Source: Calliopsis andreniformis (taxonomy: Eukaryota > Arthropoda > Insecta > Hymenoptera > Andrenidae). From it: DNA of 64,000 nucleotides. The position numbers and the translations under genes are program-made. Below are positions 48,401 through 60,800 of this stretch, in pieces. The stretch spans positions 3,100,001 to 3,164,000 of the forward strand of contig NC_135073.1 in the NCBI RefSeq assembly GCF_051401765.1, read 5' to 3'. The first letter of the stretch is position 1, and each line of letters opens with the position of its first letter. The notes beneath the pieces were generated by a model. The model had not been told where the DNA came from, searched no databases, and saw only the letters and a list, made by a program, of their open reading frames with translations.

Positions 48401-50452
48401 GCATCGGCCACGAGCTGAAGAGGGAGCAAAAGCCCCACTTGTTCCCTTCTGATTACGCCGTTGTAAATAACTATTCTTCAGACGAATTATTTAAGTAAGA
48501 TGATTTGCAGTAGATAAAGTTACTTTTCACGACAATATTTATTTAGTAAATGATTTTCTTTCAAACTCATAATTGGTTTTTTGCTTTCTTTAAAAAATAT
48601 ATTTTTTTAAGCTATGTCACTTTTGAAATATATGTGCGATATATGTATAATATAATAGTGCTAACTTTAAAATTTTTTTGTAACCTCATTGTAAGAGTAA
48701 GTGTAAATAAACAGATTGAATGTAAAAATAATATTTAAGGTTTTATTAGGTGATGGAAAGGGAATGATTAATTATGTACACTTTGTTATGGACGGTGAAT
48801 GTTGTCTCATAGAACATATGCTAGTTCGTGAGCAATTCCTTGTGAATGACGTACAATATGAATTATATGATCCTGAAGATATTGCTGAAAATGAGAAAAG
48901 AAAAACATCGTCCGTGAAGTCAGAAAGAAGAAGATCGTCCGTGAAAATAACCGAGGAAAACTTAGAGGAACTTGAATATGAATACGAGGCTACTCGAGTA
49001 AGATTTTATTTTATAATAATGAATGCATGCATGTGTATTCCTATTTTATTTATTCTGAATTTTAGTATTTTGTATAAATAAAAGAGAACTGAAACTATAT
49101 TTATACTTTTATTCTTTCATTGAGTAATTTAAAGTTATCAATTTTGTTCAGTTTGTAGTATAAGTTTATTATTATTGGAATTATATTTGAAAAGTATATT
49201 TTTAAAGGGAGCTGGTAGTAAAGTTAGTCATCATGAGTCAGTAGACTACTCTCAGTATCTATCAAAAGCAATCGACAGACATACCGATTTTGAACGTGCG
49301 AGCATTATTACAACCACACTGTTAGATGTCGTAAGTACAAAATATGTATATTAAAAGTTTGAAACGTTTTGTAAAAATCAAACAATAATCAATTATAATT
49401 TTAAATATAAAAGATTAACGAATGGCACAACATCACGGACGTAGCAGAAATGTTAATGAGAGAACCGTCGTCTATATCCCAACAATGTTACCCAACTGAT
49501 GTACGAACAATATTTATGCAAATTTGTACATATACAAGAGGTGCATGTTTTGGATTAGGTAATTATTATAAAATTTTTAAATTAAAACTACTATAAATAT
49601 GTTCTTAAATAACAGTAGCATTAATTTAGGAGAGAACATGCTTAATAGGCGAATAGTAACCACTACTCCTGTTCGATGTTTCCTGGTTCCTCGATATTGG
49701 TTAAATAAATACAATCGAGCTAACATTTGGGAACGCGTAAAATTTTTTATGGATTCAAAGTTTCCTAGCAAAAAAGAACTGTTTAAGAAATTTGTTGAAA
49801 ATCGCAGGTATGTAAATTCTAGTACATGTAGAAATTTAAACAATGTTCTTGAGAAAAATGTGACACTTGTGACGAGAAAGAAGATGCATACTTTCATTGT
49901 GTATTCCATGTATTAAATGTTTAAATGGACTTCGATATTTAAGTAGAAAATGTTTTACTAATGACTGATAAAAATCAAATATATAGGAATGATGTTTCTT
50001 AAACATTTGCTTTATGAAGTACTTATTTTATTTAATACTTATAATTTATAATAAAATTATGTATACTTTTATCAAAGATAATATTAAATAACATGTAAAG
50101 AAATATTTTATTTCTAGAGAACCTTCTAAATTTTTTATTTAGTAAAATGCAACCATATAATTAATTTATATATTTGAATGTATACCTCTAAACATGATAC
50201 ATCATTTTACAAAGCAAAATGAATTTCACAATATAGAGCAGATTAAAAATTCTGGCTTATATTAACTTTGATACAAGTTATAATTATAAGTTATAATATT
50301 ACCTAAAAATATTTTTAATGTTTTTCAGATGGTTGAGGTATAAAGAAAACTTAGTTGACACTATAGGTAAACGAGGTCGACGTATTCGTAGCAATGTAAC
50401 AGTGCACGATGTACCTTATTCAATTAGGATTATTAATGATGTAGGTATGTAG
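45436..50452 (+). CDS. Cyclic-nucleotide-binding-domain protein (CNBD2-like)
   Basis: The protein is 541 aa from ten exons: 45436-45516, 46043-46213, 46356-46611, 46771-46875, 46953-47137, 48740-48997, 49208-49330, 49414-49558, 49630-49807 and 50329-50452. An N-terminal MSTYSRRMSLRESF is followed by a charged helix. The first CNB domain (about residues 105-230) has the phosphate-binding cassette PGDIFGEIALL and then PRTATV, with the Glu (E188) and Arg (R197) that contact ribose and phosphate in PKA-type domains. A second, degenerate CNB-like fold follows (about 240-295: DFEPDE joined to VLLGDGKGMINYVHFVMDGEC). The C-terminus is basic. There is no channel, kinase or GEF domain. The architecture resembles animal CNBD2, a sperm-linked cAMP-binding protein. 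The end rests on an in-frame TAG directly after a possible donor, so a further exon is possible. Confidence 0.82.
47186..47700. mobile_element. MITE-like element (TTCGACTACAGGT family) in a CNB gene intron
   Basis: The left end ATGTTTGGCTACAGGTCAAAG is matched by the reverse complement of the right end, CTGTTTGGCTACAGAGGTGA, followed by matching ATTTAAG. The interior shares sequence with the copies at 29815 and 39810. It lies in the intron between exons 5 and 6. Confidence 0.65.
48023..48636. mobile_element. MITE-like element, copy 2 (CACTTTTGAAATACATGT family)
   Basis: The ends ACATGTATTTCAAAAATGA and, reversed, ACATATATTTCAAAAGTGA match copy 1 in USP30, as do flanking interior stretches on both sides. 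It is about 240 bp longer, mostly because of a GC-richer piece at about 48305-48470. It shares an intron of the CNB gene with the preceding element. Confidence 0.7.
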
Positions 50453-51859
50453 ACATATTTTATAATATCATACATTATGAAGAAAAATATTTTCTAATGA
50501 ATAATTATCACAAGAAGAAAATAGTTTCATATTAAAAGTTTATTTTACAAGATTTTAAACATAAAAAATAGCTCACAAATACAAAGCATAAATTATTGAA
50601 AACATTTTGTTAAAACATCCTGTTGCACATCAAATTCAAATATTGTACAAACACTGGAATAACATTCATCTTTGGTTGCAACACACATGTCAATTTTTGC
50701 TACAAAATTTTTGTAGTACATATTAAACCCTGTGAGACGACCCATGTTACATTGAGTATTAAGTACTAATAAATGAGTTCACTTCATTTGTAGCTTATAT
50801 TTATATATATAAGTTATACAAATAACTAAAATTTATAATTTGATTATCAAATGTATTTCTTTGACTCTTTGAATATCAAATAACTTAACTAGATTTTTCA
50901 TTCTTATCCACTGGTTATTACTATTTTGGTAATATTGTCTCATTGTTCTTTTATACATTCGTACATTTCTATGTAACCATACTCTTATTATGGTGCAATA
51001 TTATATCAAATATTCAAATAATTGGTCTAATTTTTTTAAAGACTTTCATAAAATTACATTCCTATATTTTTGGAAAAGTAATTTAGGCATAATACACGAT
51101 ACATATGTATTATCATTAATTATTCAACAATTTCTATTATCCATGCAGTACAAATATTAAACATAGATTTAAATTTCGTGTAAGAGATTTAATACTTACT
51201 GATATATAATTTTTTAAATATTTAAGGTATTTTTAACTATGATATACATAGAAAAATGTAAATTACATTAATAAATGAATAATAGTAAGGCACCTTCTTA
51301 GTTTGTTTTAATTTCTTTTGATACTCTTATAATAAAATACGATTTATACATTTAATGTTAAATAGTATTTTAACAATGTATCAACAGATATATAAGTATG
51401 CCAGTTATCTTAATTAAATTGTACTTTTAAAATTTTGTTCATATTATTATGTTATTTACTCAAAAGTAAGTATTTCCGTTACAATATTTTATTCCTGTTT
51501 TCATCAGGTTCAGTTACTGCATTATTTGATTGTACCAACTGAACTTCCGCATTCTTATACTTTTCATTAGAAGAAAGAGAAAATTCATTCACAGATTATT
51601 TTCCCTTTCTAAGCAAGTATGACACTTATATACAGCATACACAATTTTTCTTTGAGTCACATAAATGTGCACATACATACATCACTACACAAGAACAGAA
51701 TTATCAAGCACACATTAATAACAAAACAAAATTATAAAACATGTTTTTTAGCTTAAGTGTTTTGCCTTCTCTCACATACACAAGAAAGATTTGTCCTCCA
51801 ATTTTGTTGTCAATGATTTACACTAAAAAATCTCTCAAATTGTATATAACACTAGTACC
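50453..51859. other. Convergent gap between the CNB gene and Pvr
   Basis: This is 1.4 kb of AT-rich DNA between two stop codons. An AATAAA at about 50769 on the plus strand could end the CNB gene. A TTTATT at about 51488, AATAAA on the minus strand, could end Pvr. No exon was seen. Confidence 0.45.
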
Positions 51860-54800
51860 CTAAACTTTCGTTTCATCGACTTCATGAGTGCCTACCAGCA
51901 CATAACTGGGATTGCTAAATCCGTCAGGCATGTTCTTCCTTAAATCAATTTTTTGCTTCGGAATATTAAGATAATTGTCTTGTGTTCTAATAAGGGAAGG
52001 TATAAAATCTTTTTTTGTTACTGAATCCACTTCGCTGCTATCGTTAATTTCTCCTGATTTCTTGTTCTTCTCATTCATATCTATTAAATGAAGATTCCGT
52101 GGTGTATTACAGTATCCAGAATCTCGATCAACTGGCTGATCAATTGCTTGATTTTTCATTGCCTGTCTTCTCCGGGCGAATTCTGCTCTTCGTTCGTGTA
52201 CATTAATCGGTTTCAGATAGGGATCGTCATCTTCTTCCTTCTTTAACATTGGTGACACTTCGACCGCGTCTTCTGAGTCTGACGTGGGTAATGGAAACTC
52301 GAAATGAGTTTGTTCTTGATGTGGTCTGGGACTGAATATCCCCGATTCGCCTCTTTGACTTGTTGGACTCATACACATATATGCTGCATCTGATGGGTTT
52401 TCGGATCCAGGTGCATTCACGTATTCGTGAGTAGGTGAAGAAAGCACAACGTGATCCGGAGCAGATAACATTGTCAAGTAATCATTTTTACCACTCTCCA
52501 GCATCATTGTATTCATCTCCATGTAAGGAGTATTTAAGCTGATATAATGCTGAAATCATATGAACATTTTTTTTAATATGGTATTCCAATACTTTTAATG
52601 ACAATGTTAACAAACAGTTTAGTTTATCAAAAATGTAAGAAATATTTTAGTTTATCTACTAAAGTCCAAATGAAACACGAAATGTTTTATGTGAATGCTT
52701 TTAATCTGCTTCCTTTTTACAGTAATAATTTTTGTAATTTGAAGTATGAAGGATACCTAATAACTAAAAGAATGGATACTTCTTGATACTATCATGTCTA
52801 GTTTTAGAAGCATATGGAGATTATTTATATAGTAAAATAATTGTAGCATAAAAAACGAAACACTTACCGCCCTGACACTTTCTTCCAATAAGCTACCTAT
52901 GCTTTCAACTAATTCTGTAAAACTTGGCCGTAAAGTGGGTTTGGCTTTCCAACATTGAAGCATTATATTGTAGCTATAAAATTAAAATTAGATTTTGAAT
53001 GAAAAATTCACTATCCTTTTTTCCATAATATTATATTGTATAGTAAATTAAACTTACACTTCAGGTGTAGCATATTCAGGTTGTTCCATTCTATATCCTT
53101 CTATCAATTTTTGATACTGTTTCTCAGCTTCCATTCCTGGATATGGCGTCTCAGCTAACGTGAAAAATTCCCACAGAACTATACCAAATGACCAAATATC
53201 TGACTGTGTTGAGAAAATTCGATCTCTGATTGATTCAATTGCCATCCATTTTATTGGTAGTGGACCATCGCCTTTCTTTTTATAATTATCATCCTTATAC
53301 ATAGTTTTTGCTAGGCCAAAATCGCAAATCTTAACTATATTATTTTCAGCCAACAAAATATTTCTTGCTGCTAGGTCACCATGTAACACCTAAATTTTAC
53401 ATATTTATGCTTAGTAAAATATTTAATAAAAGAAAAAAGAGTTAGACTTGTCAAAAACAAGTGAAATTTACTTTTCTTTGACTGAGATATTCCATTCCTC
53501 TTGCAACTTGGAATGCCCAAGATAATAAATCTTGCGTACAAATAGGTTTTAAGTTATGATCCTTATAATCGCCACGATAATTGGATCTCCATCCTGGCTG
53601 GGATGAATTGTTGCTGAGAACGCCACCATCTGGTGTCATGCTAACGCCATTAGAATCCACTGTACCTTGATAATGTACCGATTCAGTGGCAGAATTCGCG
53701 CTAAGACTACGGGAAAATGACAATGCCACATATTTTATCCTGTTGTGCAAATAGAAGAAAACAGAGAGATGTTAACACCGCAAACCCCTTTGCATGCACA
53801 ATAATTAGTATTTTTGATATGCTGTTACCAATTAGACATAAAAAGCACGATTTGTTTTGTTTATTCTAATTAGCATTATTAAATCCAAGTAACATTTCAT
53901 TCAAAGATTAAAAGACAATGTTAATGTATCTCAGTTATGAAGTTAGAATTTACTTCAACATTGCCAATAATATTATTATAAAACATTTAATTCAGTTTTA
54001 ATTAAACAGAGCTTCGAAGTGAGCGTTTCTTTTAATTTTATTTTGTATTAATAATTAACAAAGTGCATATAAAATCTATGGAAGGGACAAACCTGTTGTT
54101 ACTGCTAATGCTGGAACTTCTGGTTAGAAGATCTATACCAATACTAGGATCAAATTTACCAGTTGATGGATTGATTTGATTAATAAAATCAGATCTGTGA
54201 CGTAGTAAATAATTATGCAAGTTCCCAAACCGACAGTATTCAACAATTACTAGCAGCTCTCCTGTTGAAATAAACAATAATTATGATTAGTATTTTCTGT
54301 GTATAACTATTTATACAAAGATAGTATTAAAAAATCTACAATTTTTATGTATATGTGTATACATAGATAATATCTTCCACTTATAATATTAATATTGATT
54401 AGGATATAAAGTAATGAGAAGAAATAAGATAACTGTTAGTAAAAAGTAGAAATAGTAGATAGATGAAGAGAATCAATTTTTAACTGAATACGTACGTTTC
54501 GAAATATTTTTTGTACAAGCACCGAGTAAATTAACAACGTTTAGATGTTTTCCGAGATGAACCATAATTTTGAGTTCGCTTGCGAGCGCTCTGACATATG
54601 TGGGATCGGCTGTACGGCGAACCATTTTTACAGCTACTGTAGTAACTGCTTCATCTTCACAAATTCCTTGAGCATCTGCTTTCATGACAACACCGAAAGC
54701 ACCACTTCCTAACTTTTTCCCTAGCATCATAGAAAATAATGTTATCGAATGACGTATAAAAGCATTAATTATAGAGGGTGTTTGACAACAGGTGTCAACA

Positions 54801-57800
54801 AGCTTACGGAGTAATTCTGCACGCTAAAAAGACAGAAAACAAGAATAATAAAAGAGCGTTTGAGACCTCATTTCAGAGTTCTTATTTGTTGAGAAAACGC
54901 ATAAAATTTTCGTGAAATTTGTCTAACTTGAAACTTATTCTAATGATTTCTATGTCTGATCTATAATCTGGCTAATGCACGTCGGCAGTAAAATAAGTCT
55001 CCAATTAGATTGATTTCACGTGTATTTTAGACGCTTTGCAGCAATTAACAACTGTGTAACGAAGCCTTAAACACATGTTTTTATTCTTCATTTCCGTCTT
55101 ATTTTAGTACGTTGGATCACTCTCTAAAATTTCTGAAATCGATTGTCAAACACTCTACGTATTTTTTAACAGGAGTGAAAATACATTAATTACAACACCT
55201 AATCTACATTTTAATTTGTCTTAACATTTAGTATTAGTATTTACTTTGTAAAATATTAGTTTTACGTCAAACTTTTATTATTTTTATTTGCTTGTTTATA
55301 ATTTAAACATCTACACTATAAAAAGTAACTTTACCTAATTTTAGTCTTTCTCTGGGAAATTCCCATTTCTTGTCATAAGGAAGTAATTCAGCTTGATCAT
55401 CCACAGTTAAATCTGGATTTAAACACTCTATGGCTCCTTCTTCAAAGTGCATCAATCCAGCCTCCATTAGCTCTTTTCTCATAATCTAAAATAGCATAAT
55501 ATTCGTCAAAATTCTTAATTAGTCTTTAAAGATTTTATTTCTTAATTCATGATCCTGTTTAAATTAAAAATCACCTTTTCACGGCGAACTTTGATTGTGA
55601 AATAAATTACCAAAATTACCACCACAAGGACTAAGAAAAAAATCAATATGAACAGTCCTTTAGGGAGCTCCTTTCCTATAAAAATGTCATCATAATGTCA
55701 TTAATAATGAAAACTCTCACATAGAATCCGAAGCTTTGTTATTTTTTAATGTAATAAATTACCTTTGACTATTATTTGTTGATAAGCCTCCACTTTTCCT
55801 ATGCGATTTTCTGCTCTACATGAATACTTTCCACTATCACTTTCTAAGAAATAAGTAATATAAAGTTCTTGATAATCATGAAGAAACAAATATTGTTCAT
55901 TGGCTCTTATTATTGCGTCGTCCTATGAACAGTAATTAAGGGACGTGTAATTTATACTGTTAATAGTGTTCTAAAACTATTACCAATTATTATCCCTTAC
56001 CTTGTACCAAGTAATATTCGGTTTTGGCATTCCATTCGTGAAACATTTAAGCACCACAGTTTTGTGACCATGTGTATTTAAATTGATTGTCATTTCATTC
56101 GATTCCATATTAGTATTTGTAAAGTTGGGTTTCCGAGCATCTAAAAAGGAATAATATTAGTAAATCCACAACTTCTTGAAAAATAGAGCAATCTGCCAAA
56201 TAAAATAGAAATAATTACCAAATACTTGTAGTTCATAACTTGTACTTTCTGACATCTTATCTACATTATTTCCTCTGCAGATGTATAATTTCGCATCCTC
56301 CTTTGTTACATTTTTAATCTTTAAAGTTGAGCGATAAGTGAATGCAGTTTTGCTTTGACCGATTGTCAGTCTGTCTAACAAATTAAGAGAAATAATTACC
56401 TAATGAAATAATACCTTTTGTATAAAATACATTTGTCGAATTATTCTGTTATTAGTACAGATATTGAATAAAAATAGTTACTATTTTCTAGAATAGGAGT
56501 ATCGTCCTCGTTTAACCATACAAATCTATCTGTAAAGTTGTAAACAGAAGCAGCACAAATTAGTTCGACATTGTCGCCTTCGGTTGTTGGTTCCTTTGGT
56601 TCAATTATACCAAATCCTCCATTTCCATCTAAAATAATATTAATATATTTTATGTACTGAAATAACTAAATTAGAAAACTAAGAAAGAAATTGTGGGCAG
56701 TAGGTACAATAAGAGCGCGAGGTCGACTGAAGACCTTTTTTTGAGTATTCGCATAATACATTTCATACTGAAAGAAGTATATTTCAAGAGAAAGAAATTT
56801 CATTTCAATATGCTTACAAATTTTTTTAATTAAAAACTTTTTAAGTATAGCTTAAACGCTCCGATTATCGTCTAAAATATCATTATTCCCTCACAATCAG
56901 GTGTTTGCACTCACGCCCTTTTTGCGAATAATGCCTCAACTGTCAAAAATTACAAATAAATAATTTTACCAGATACAAAAATGGTTTCAGTCATTGAATC
57001 GCATCCAGCAACATTGCAAGTAGTGCACGTAAGTTTACCAGACATTCTGGTAGTCATTTTAGCTGTTGAATGAAACAAAGTCAATCCATTGTCTTCTGTT
57101 GTTTCCTGCGCAAAGCTTTCTTTGTTATTACAAGAACTTTTCATTTGTAATTCATAAGTAACGTTATGAAAAGACATAAAACAGTTAATGTTGAAATAAA
57201 GAAAGTATATACATACTGGTAAGGTGGTCATGGTTGCATTTTCACAAGAGGGGTAATGAGGGCATTCTAAAAAGCTCCATGTAATATTAGGTTCTGGAAA
57301 TGCTGCCACGTCGCAAAATACATGCGCCGTTTGATTGGGCATGAAATAAGAAGCTTCTACTTTTACCCAACATATAGGTTTAGCTGAAAGAAACAATATA
57401 ATTAGAACTTTAATCATATTACATTTTACTTGTAAAGTAACAATTATTTACATATCACTTCCAAAGTAAAGTCCAGCGTTTCCATTGTGTCTTGATTACT
57501 AGCTTGAAGAGAATAGATTCCCATGTCATAGACATCCAAGCGATTAATTCTTAGGATCGTTGAAGAGGTTGTTGTTTGAATCGCGTGCTTTGTTTTTTCT
57601 GGAAATTTCCAATCTCCTGTGATTTCTTCTCCTTTCGGATTCAGCCTACACAATAATATAATAATTTCAAGGTGTGATTTGTATCATTTTTTAAAGCTAT
57701 TTTTTATATTTCCTAAGATATATAAAATAAATTTGTTAATTTTTGTCTGATTTGTAAATTATTGTTTGCCAGTAATTCTCTTAAAGTTACAATTCTGGTT

Positions 57801-60800
57801 TATTCTCATATAACAGTAAATCTATGTATGTCTTCACTGAAGTAACAGCGAAGGGCACCTCGTCGCCTCTTGTTGCTACATGTTTCAAAATGTTTCCAAC
57901 AAACACCTACTTATAAAAACGTGTTATTCACACTAAAGCAACATAATCTGAAGAACATTTGGATTCTGTTTCGATTTCAAGATGACATTTTTTGCTAGCA
58001 ACAGAAATGAAGAAACCTGGAGAATCGTTCGGAAATAAACGGTATCTTTATTACCAAAAAGTTTCTCGTTGTTGCTTCAGTGGAGGATAGCTTTAGGTTC
58101 ATTTAATTGCTCCTGTTATGGATGCACTTCGTTTTTATGGCTTCTTTCTTTCTCATTTCGGACACTGATGCGTCAGTGTGTCATTCGACAGTTTGACAAG
58201 GCTAATTATAATGTTAGGGAAATGTTAGGAACAGTTTCCAAAAATACACGAGTTACTCCCGAAAGCCTCAACAATGGAAATTGTATGCACTGGGCCGTAA
58301 AAGCCTCAAATTTCTGACCTTACTCATGTAGTTCTTCAGAGGTCAATGTGATAGTAGGAATGTTCCAGCAATAATCAATTGCACCGATTCTGGAGCAATT
58401 AAATGAGCCTTACTATACGTGTTCTTTGACTCATTTCCCTGAGCGTTCTCACCATTGATAGTTCCAAGATGAATAGCTAATGTGTACCTTGGGTAATAAG
58501 GTAACATGTGCTATTCTATATATATTTTACAGTCTATTAAATATATTACCATTTAAGATAGGGTTGAGGATAAGCATTCACATCTACTACCCATTGCACT
58601 TTATCGCCAGAATTGCGTTGGTAATGTCTGTCTTTATCTTGAGGTGTGAGGATGATAAATTTCTTGTCTGGATCTATAAAGCAAACAAATATTATTCAAC
58701 ATGCCATTTGCGTATAAAAATAACGTACATTTACTAAGAAGTATTCGTCGAAATTAATAACGATCTGTGTTTCTAATTATAGCAACGCGACATAAGTTTT
58801 AGATTGTGCAGAATCTATAAAAGATAATGGATACAGTAGTTAGTTTTTATTTTACGTGTATAAGTAATTCTATACAATTTAATTGGACTAACAAATTTTT
58901 TACGGTTTACCATAAGAAAGATGATTTTAATTATTTATGTCTGAAATTAATACTGAATTGTTAGCATAGGAGGGAAAACTTCACTGATTTGAATGTATCA
59001 TACAGGTAACAAGGATCAACTTTTTCATGTTCTGTACATAAATGTTTATAGCGTCTGTTATTATTACTGAACTAACCGTGGATTTCGATGTATGTTCGTG
59101 TTTTTTTCATGTCATCAAAGGATTTGATCGTACACTCGTAGATGCCTTCATCCTCGGCCGTTACATTTTTTATTACTAATTGGAGAGTGGCTCTTCGAAC
59201 GTTCGCACCGCGCACTTCACTAGAATGATAAGTGCTCATTCTGTTGCTCTAAAATCATTTATTAAATTTACTATCGGTTAAATTCAAGCCTATTGTATGC
59301 AGTAGCGTGCAGAAAGTTATGGAAAGTCACTTTTGTGTATTGTATTATACAGAAAAATGGTTAGATATATTTTCTGATTAAAGACAGTAAATCCTAATAA
59401 AAAAAGAGTAGGTAATAGCATCTATATGATTAAGAAACCTTAATTTAAATATTAACAAGAATTTATTAAGATATTCTTCATTTTAAAGTGAATTAAGTAA
59501 TTTATTTTATTTTTTATCTCGGGAAAAATATAGGTACATGTATTAAATTGTACAAAAAATATTTAAATGTGTTAATTTTATAAATCAATAGTAAGTAATC
59601 CACTTAAATTTCTTTATTGATATATTTGGACTTTGCACTGAGTATTTCACACAGTGCCTATTTCATTGAGGAAATACTATTTACTATTTCTGTTAAAGAT
59701 TAACGTAAATGAAATATTTCACACTTGAGTTATTTCCACAGGACCTGAAACTATTTTCTATTTCACATTTCCTATTTACTATTTTCTGTCTTGGGGCACG
59801 TGTTTTATTCCGCACGAGGCACTTATGTGACGACAGAGTATCAGCATCGAATAGTTTGCCTGTAACGCAGGACAAAAGAGGACAAGGCACTTCAGTACCT
59901 GTGAAAATAACTCATGTGTGAAATATTTAATTTCCAATATACTTTAGAAGAAATACTAAATACTATTTCAAAATAGTATTTCGGTCGGTTTCAACTAAAG
60001 CATGCGTTTGAAATACTATTTCACTGGTGAACTACTTTCAAATTAAATATTTTATTTCCAATGTTCTTTACTAATTTGATGAAATGGAAATATTTATTTC
60101 CTGTGTCTATTTCAAATACCTATTTTCTCTGCATATATGTAACTTTTATTAAAAGTACCTATAACTCTTAATTGAAGTATATCTTATAAAACAAAAATAA
60201 TATGAAAGTACTATCATTCAGAAACTTTTGCACGCTACATCTATTGCAAGCAAATAAATAGTGCTAATACTTGTATAGGTGTGCTCCAATTGAAAACATA
60301 AAACATATCTGCATCAAGGTCCGTAGTGCAATTCGCGTACATAGTTTGACCTCGTATTACGTGTTTCAAAGTGTCTTCAAGTATCTTTGGTTCATGCAAA
60401 TTTTGTTTTCCTAAATCAAAAGAAAAGATTTACATCTTAGAATCTCAAGCAGAAAATTTTGGAAACGCAGCTGTATGTAAATGTCTTGAGTAATATTGCA
60501 GAGCGGCGAAGCTAAATTAACACTCACGAAGCACGTATAAATGATAATTGACCTCTTGTTGCACCTTGTCTCGTTCTATTATACAATTGTAATAGCCCGA
60601 GTCTCGGAGAGTAAGATTCCTCAGTGTAAATCCAGTTCTTGGGTCGAAAGAGTACTTATCGGGCTCAAGGTCCTGTGAATCGTATTGCAATAATATATAA
60701 ATTATACATACATATATAATATAGAATTGTAAATACTGTGATTAATTTTTCTTTTAAAATTAACGATTGGAGTTGGTGTTTTTGTTGTTAATTGTCATCA

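Noticed and set aside
49577..49909. 110-codon minus-strand frame
   Set aside because: It is antisense to exon 9 of the CNB gene, which is supported by phase and splice sites.
58069..58317. 82-codon plus-strand frame in a Pvr intron
   Set aside because: No recognisable domain and no splice signals; it is in a GC-richer intron stretch, probably an old repeat.
59693..59890. Minus-strand frame with CxxxxC-like residues inside the inverted repeat
   Set aside because: Looked at as a transposase remnant, but no hAT or other transposase motif could be identified.
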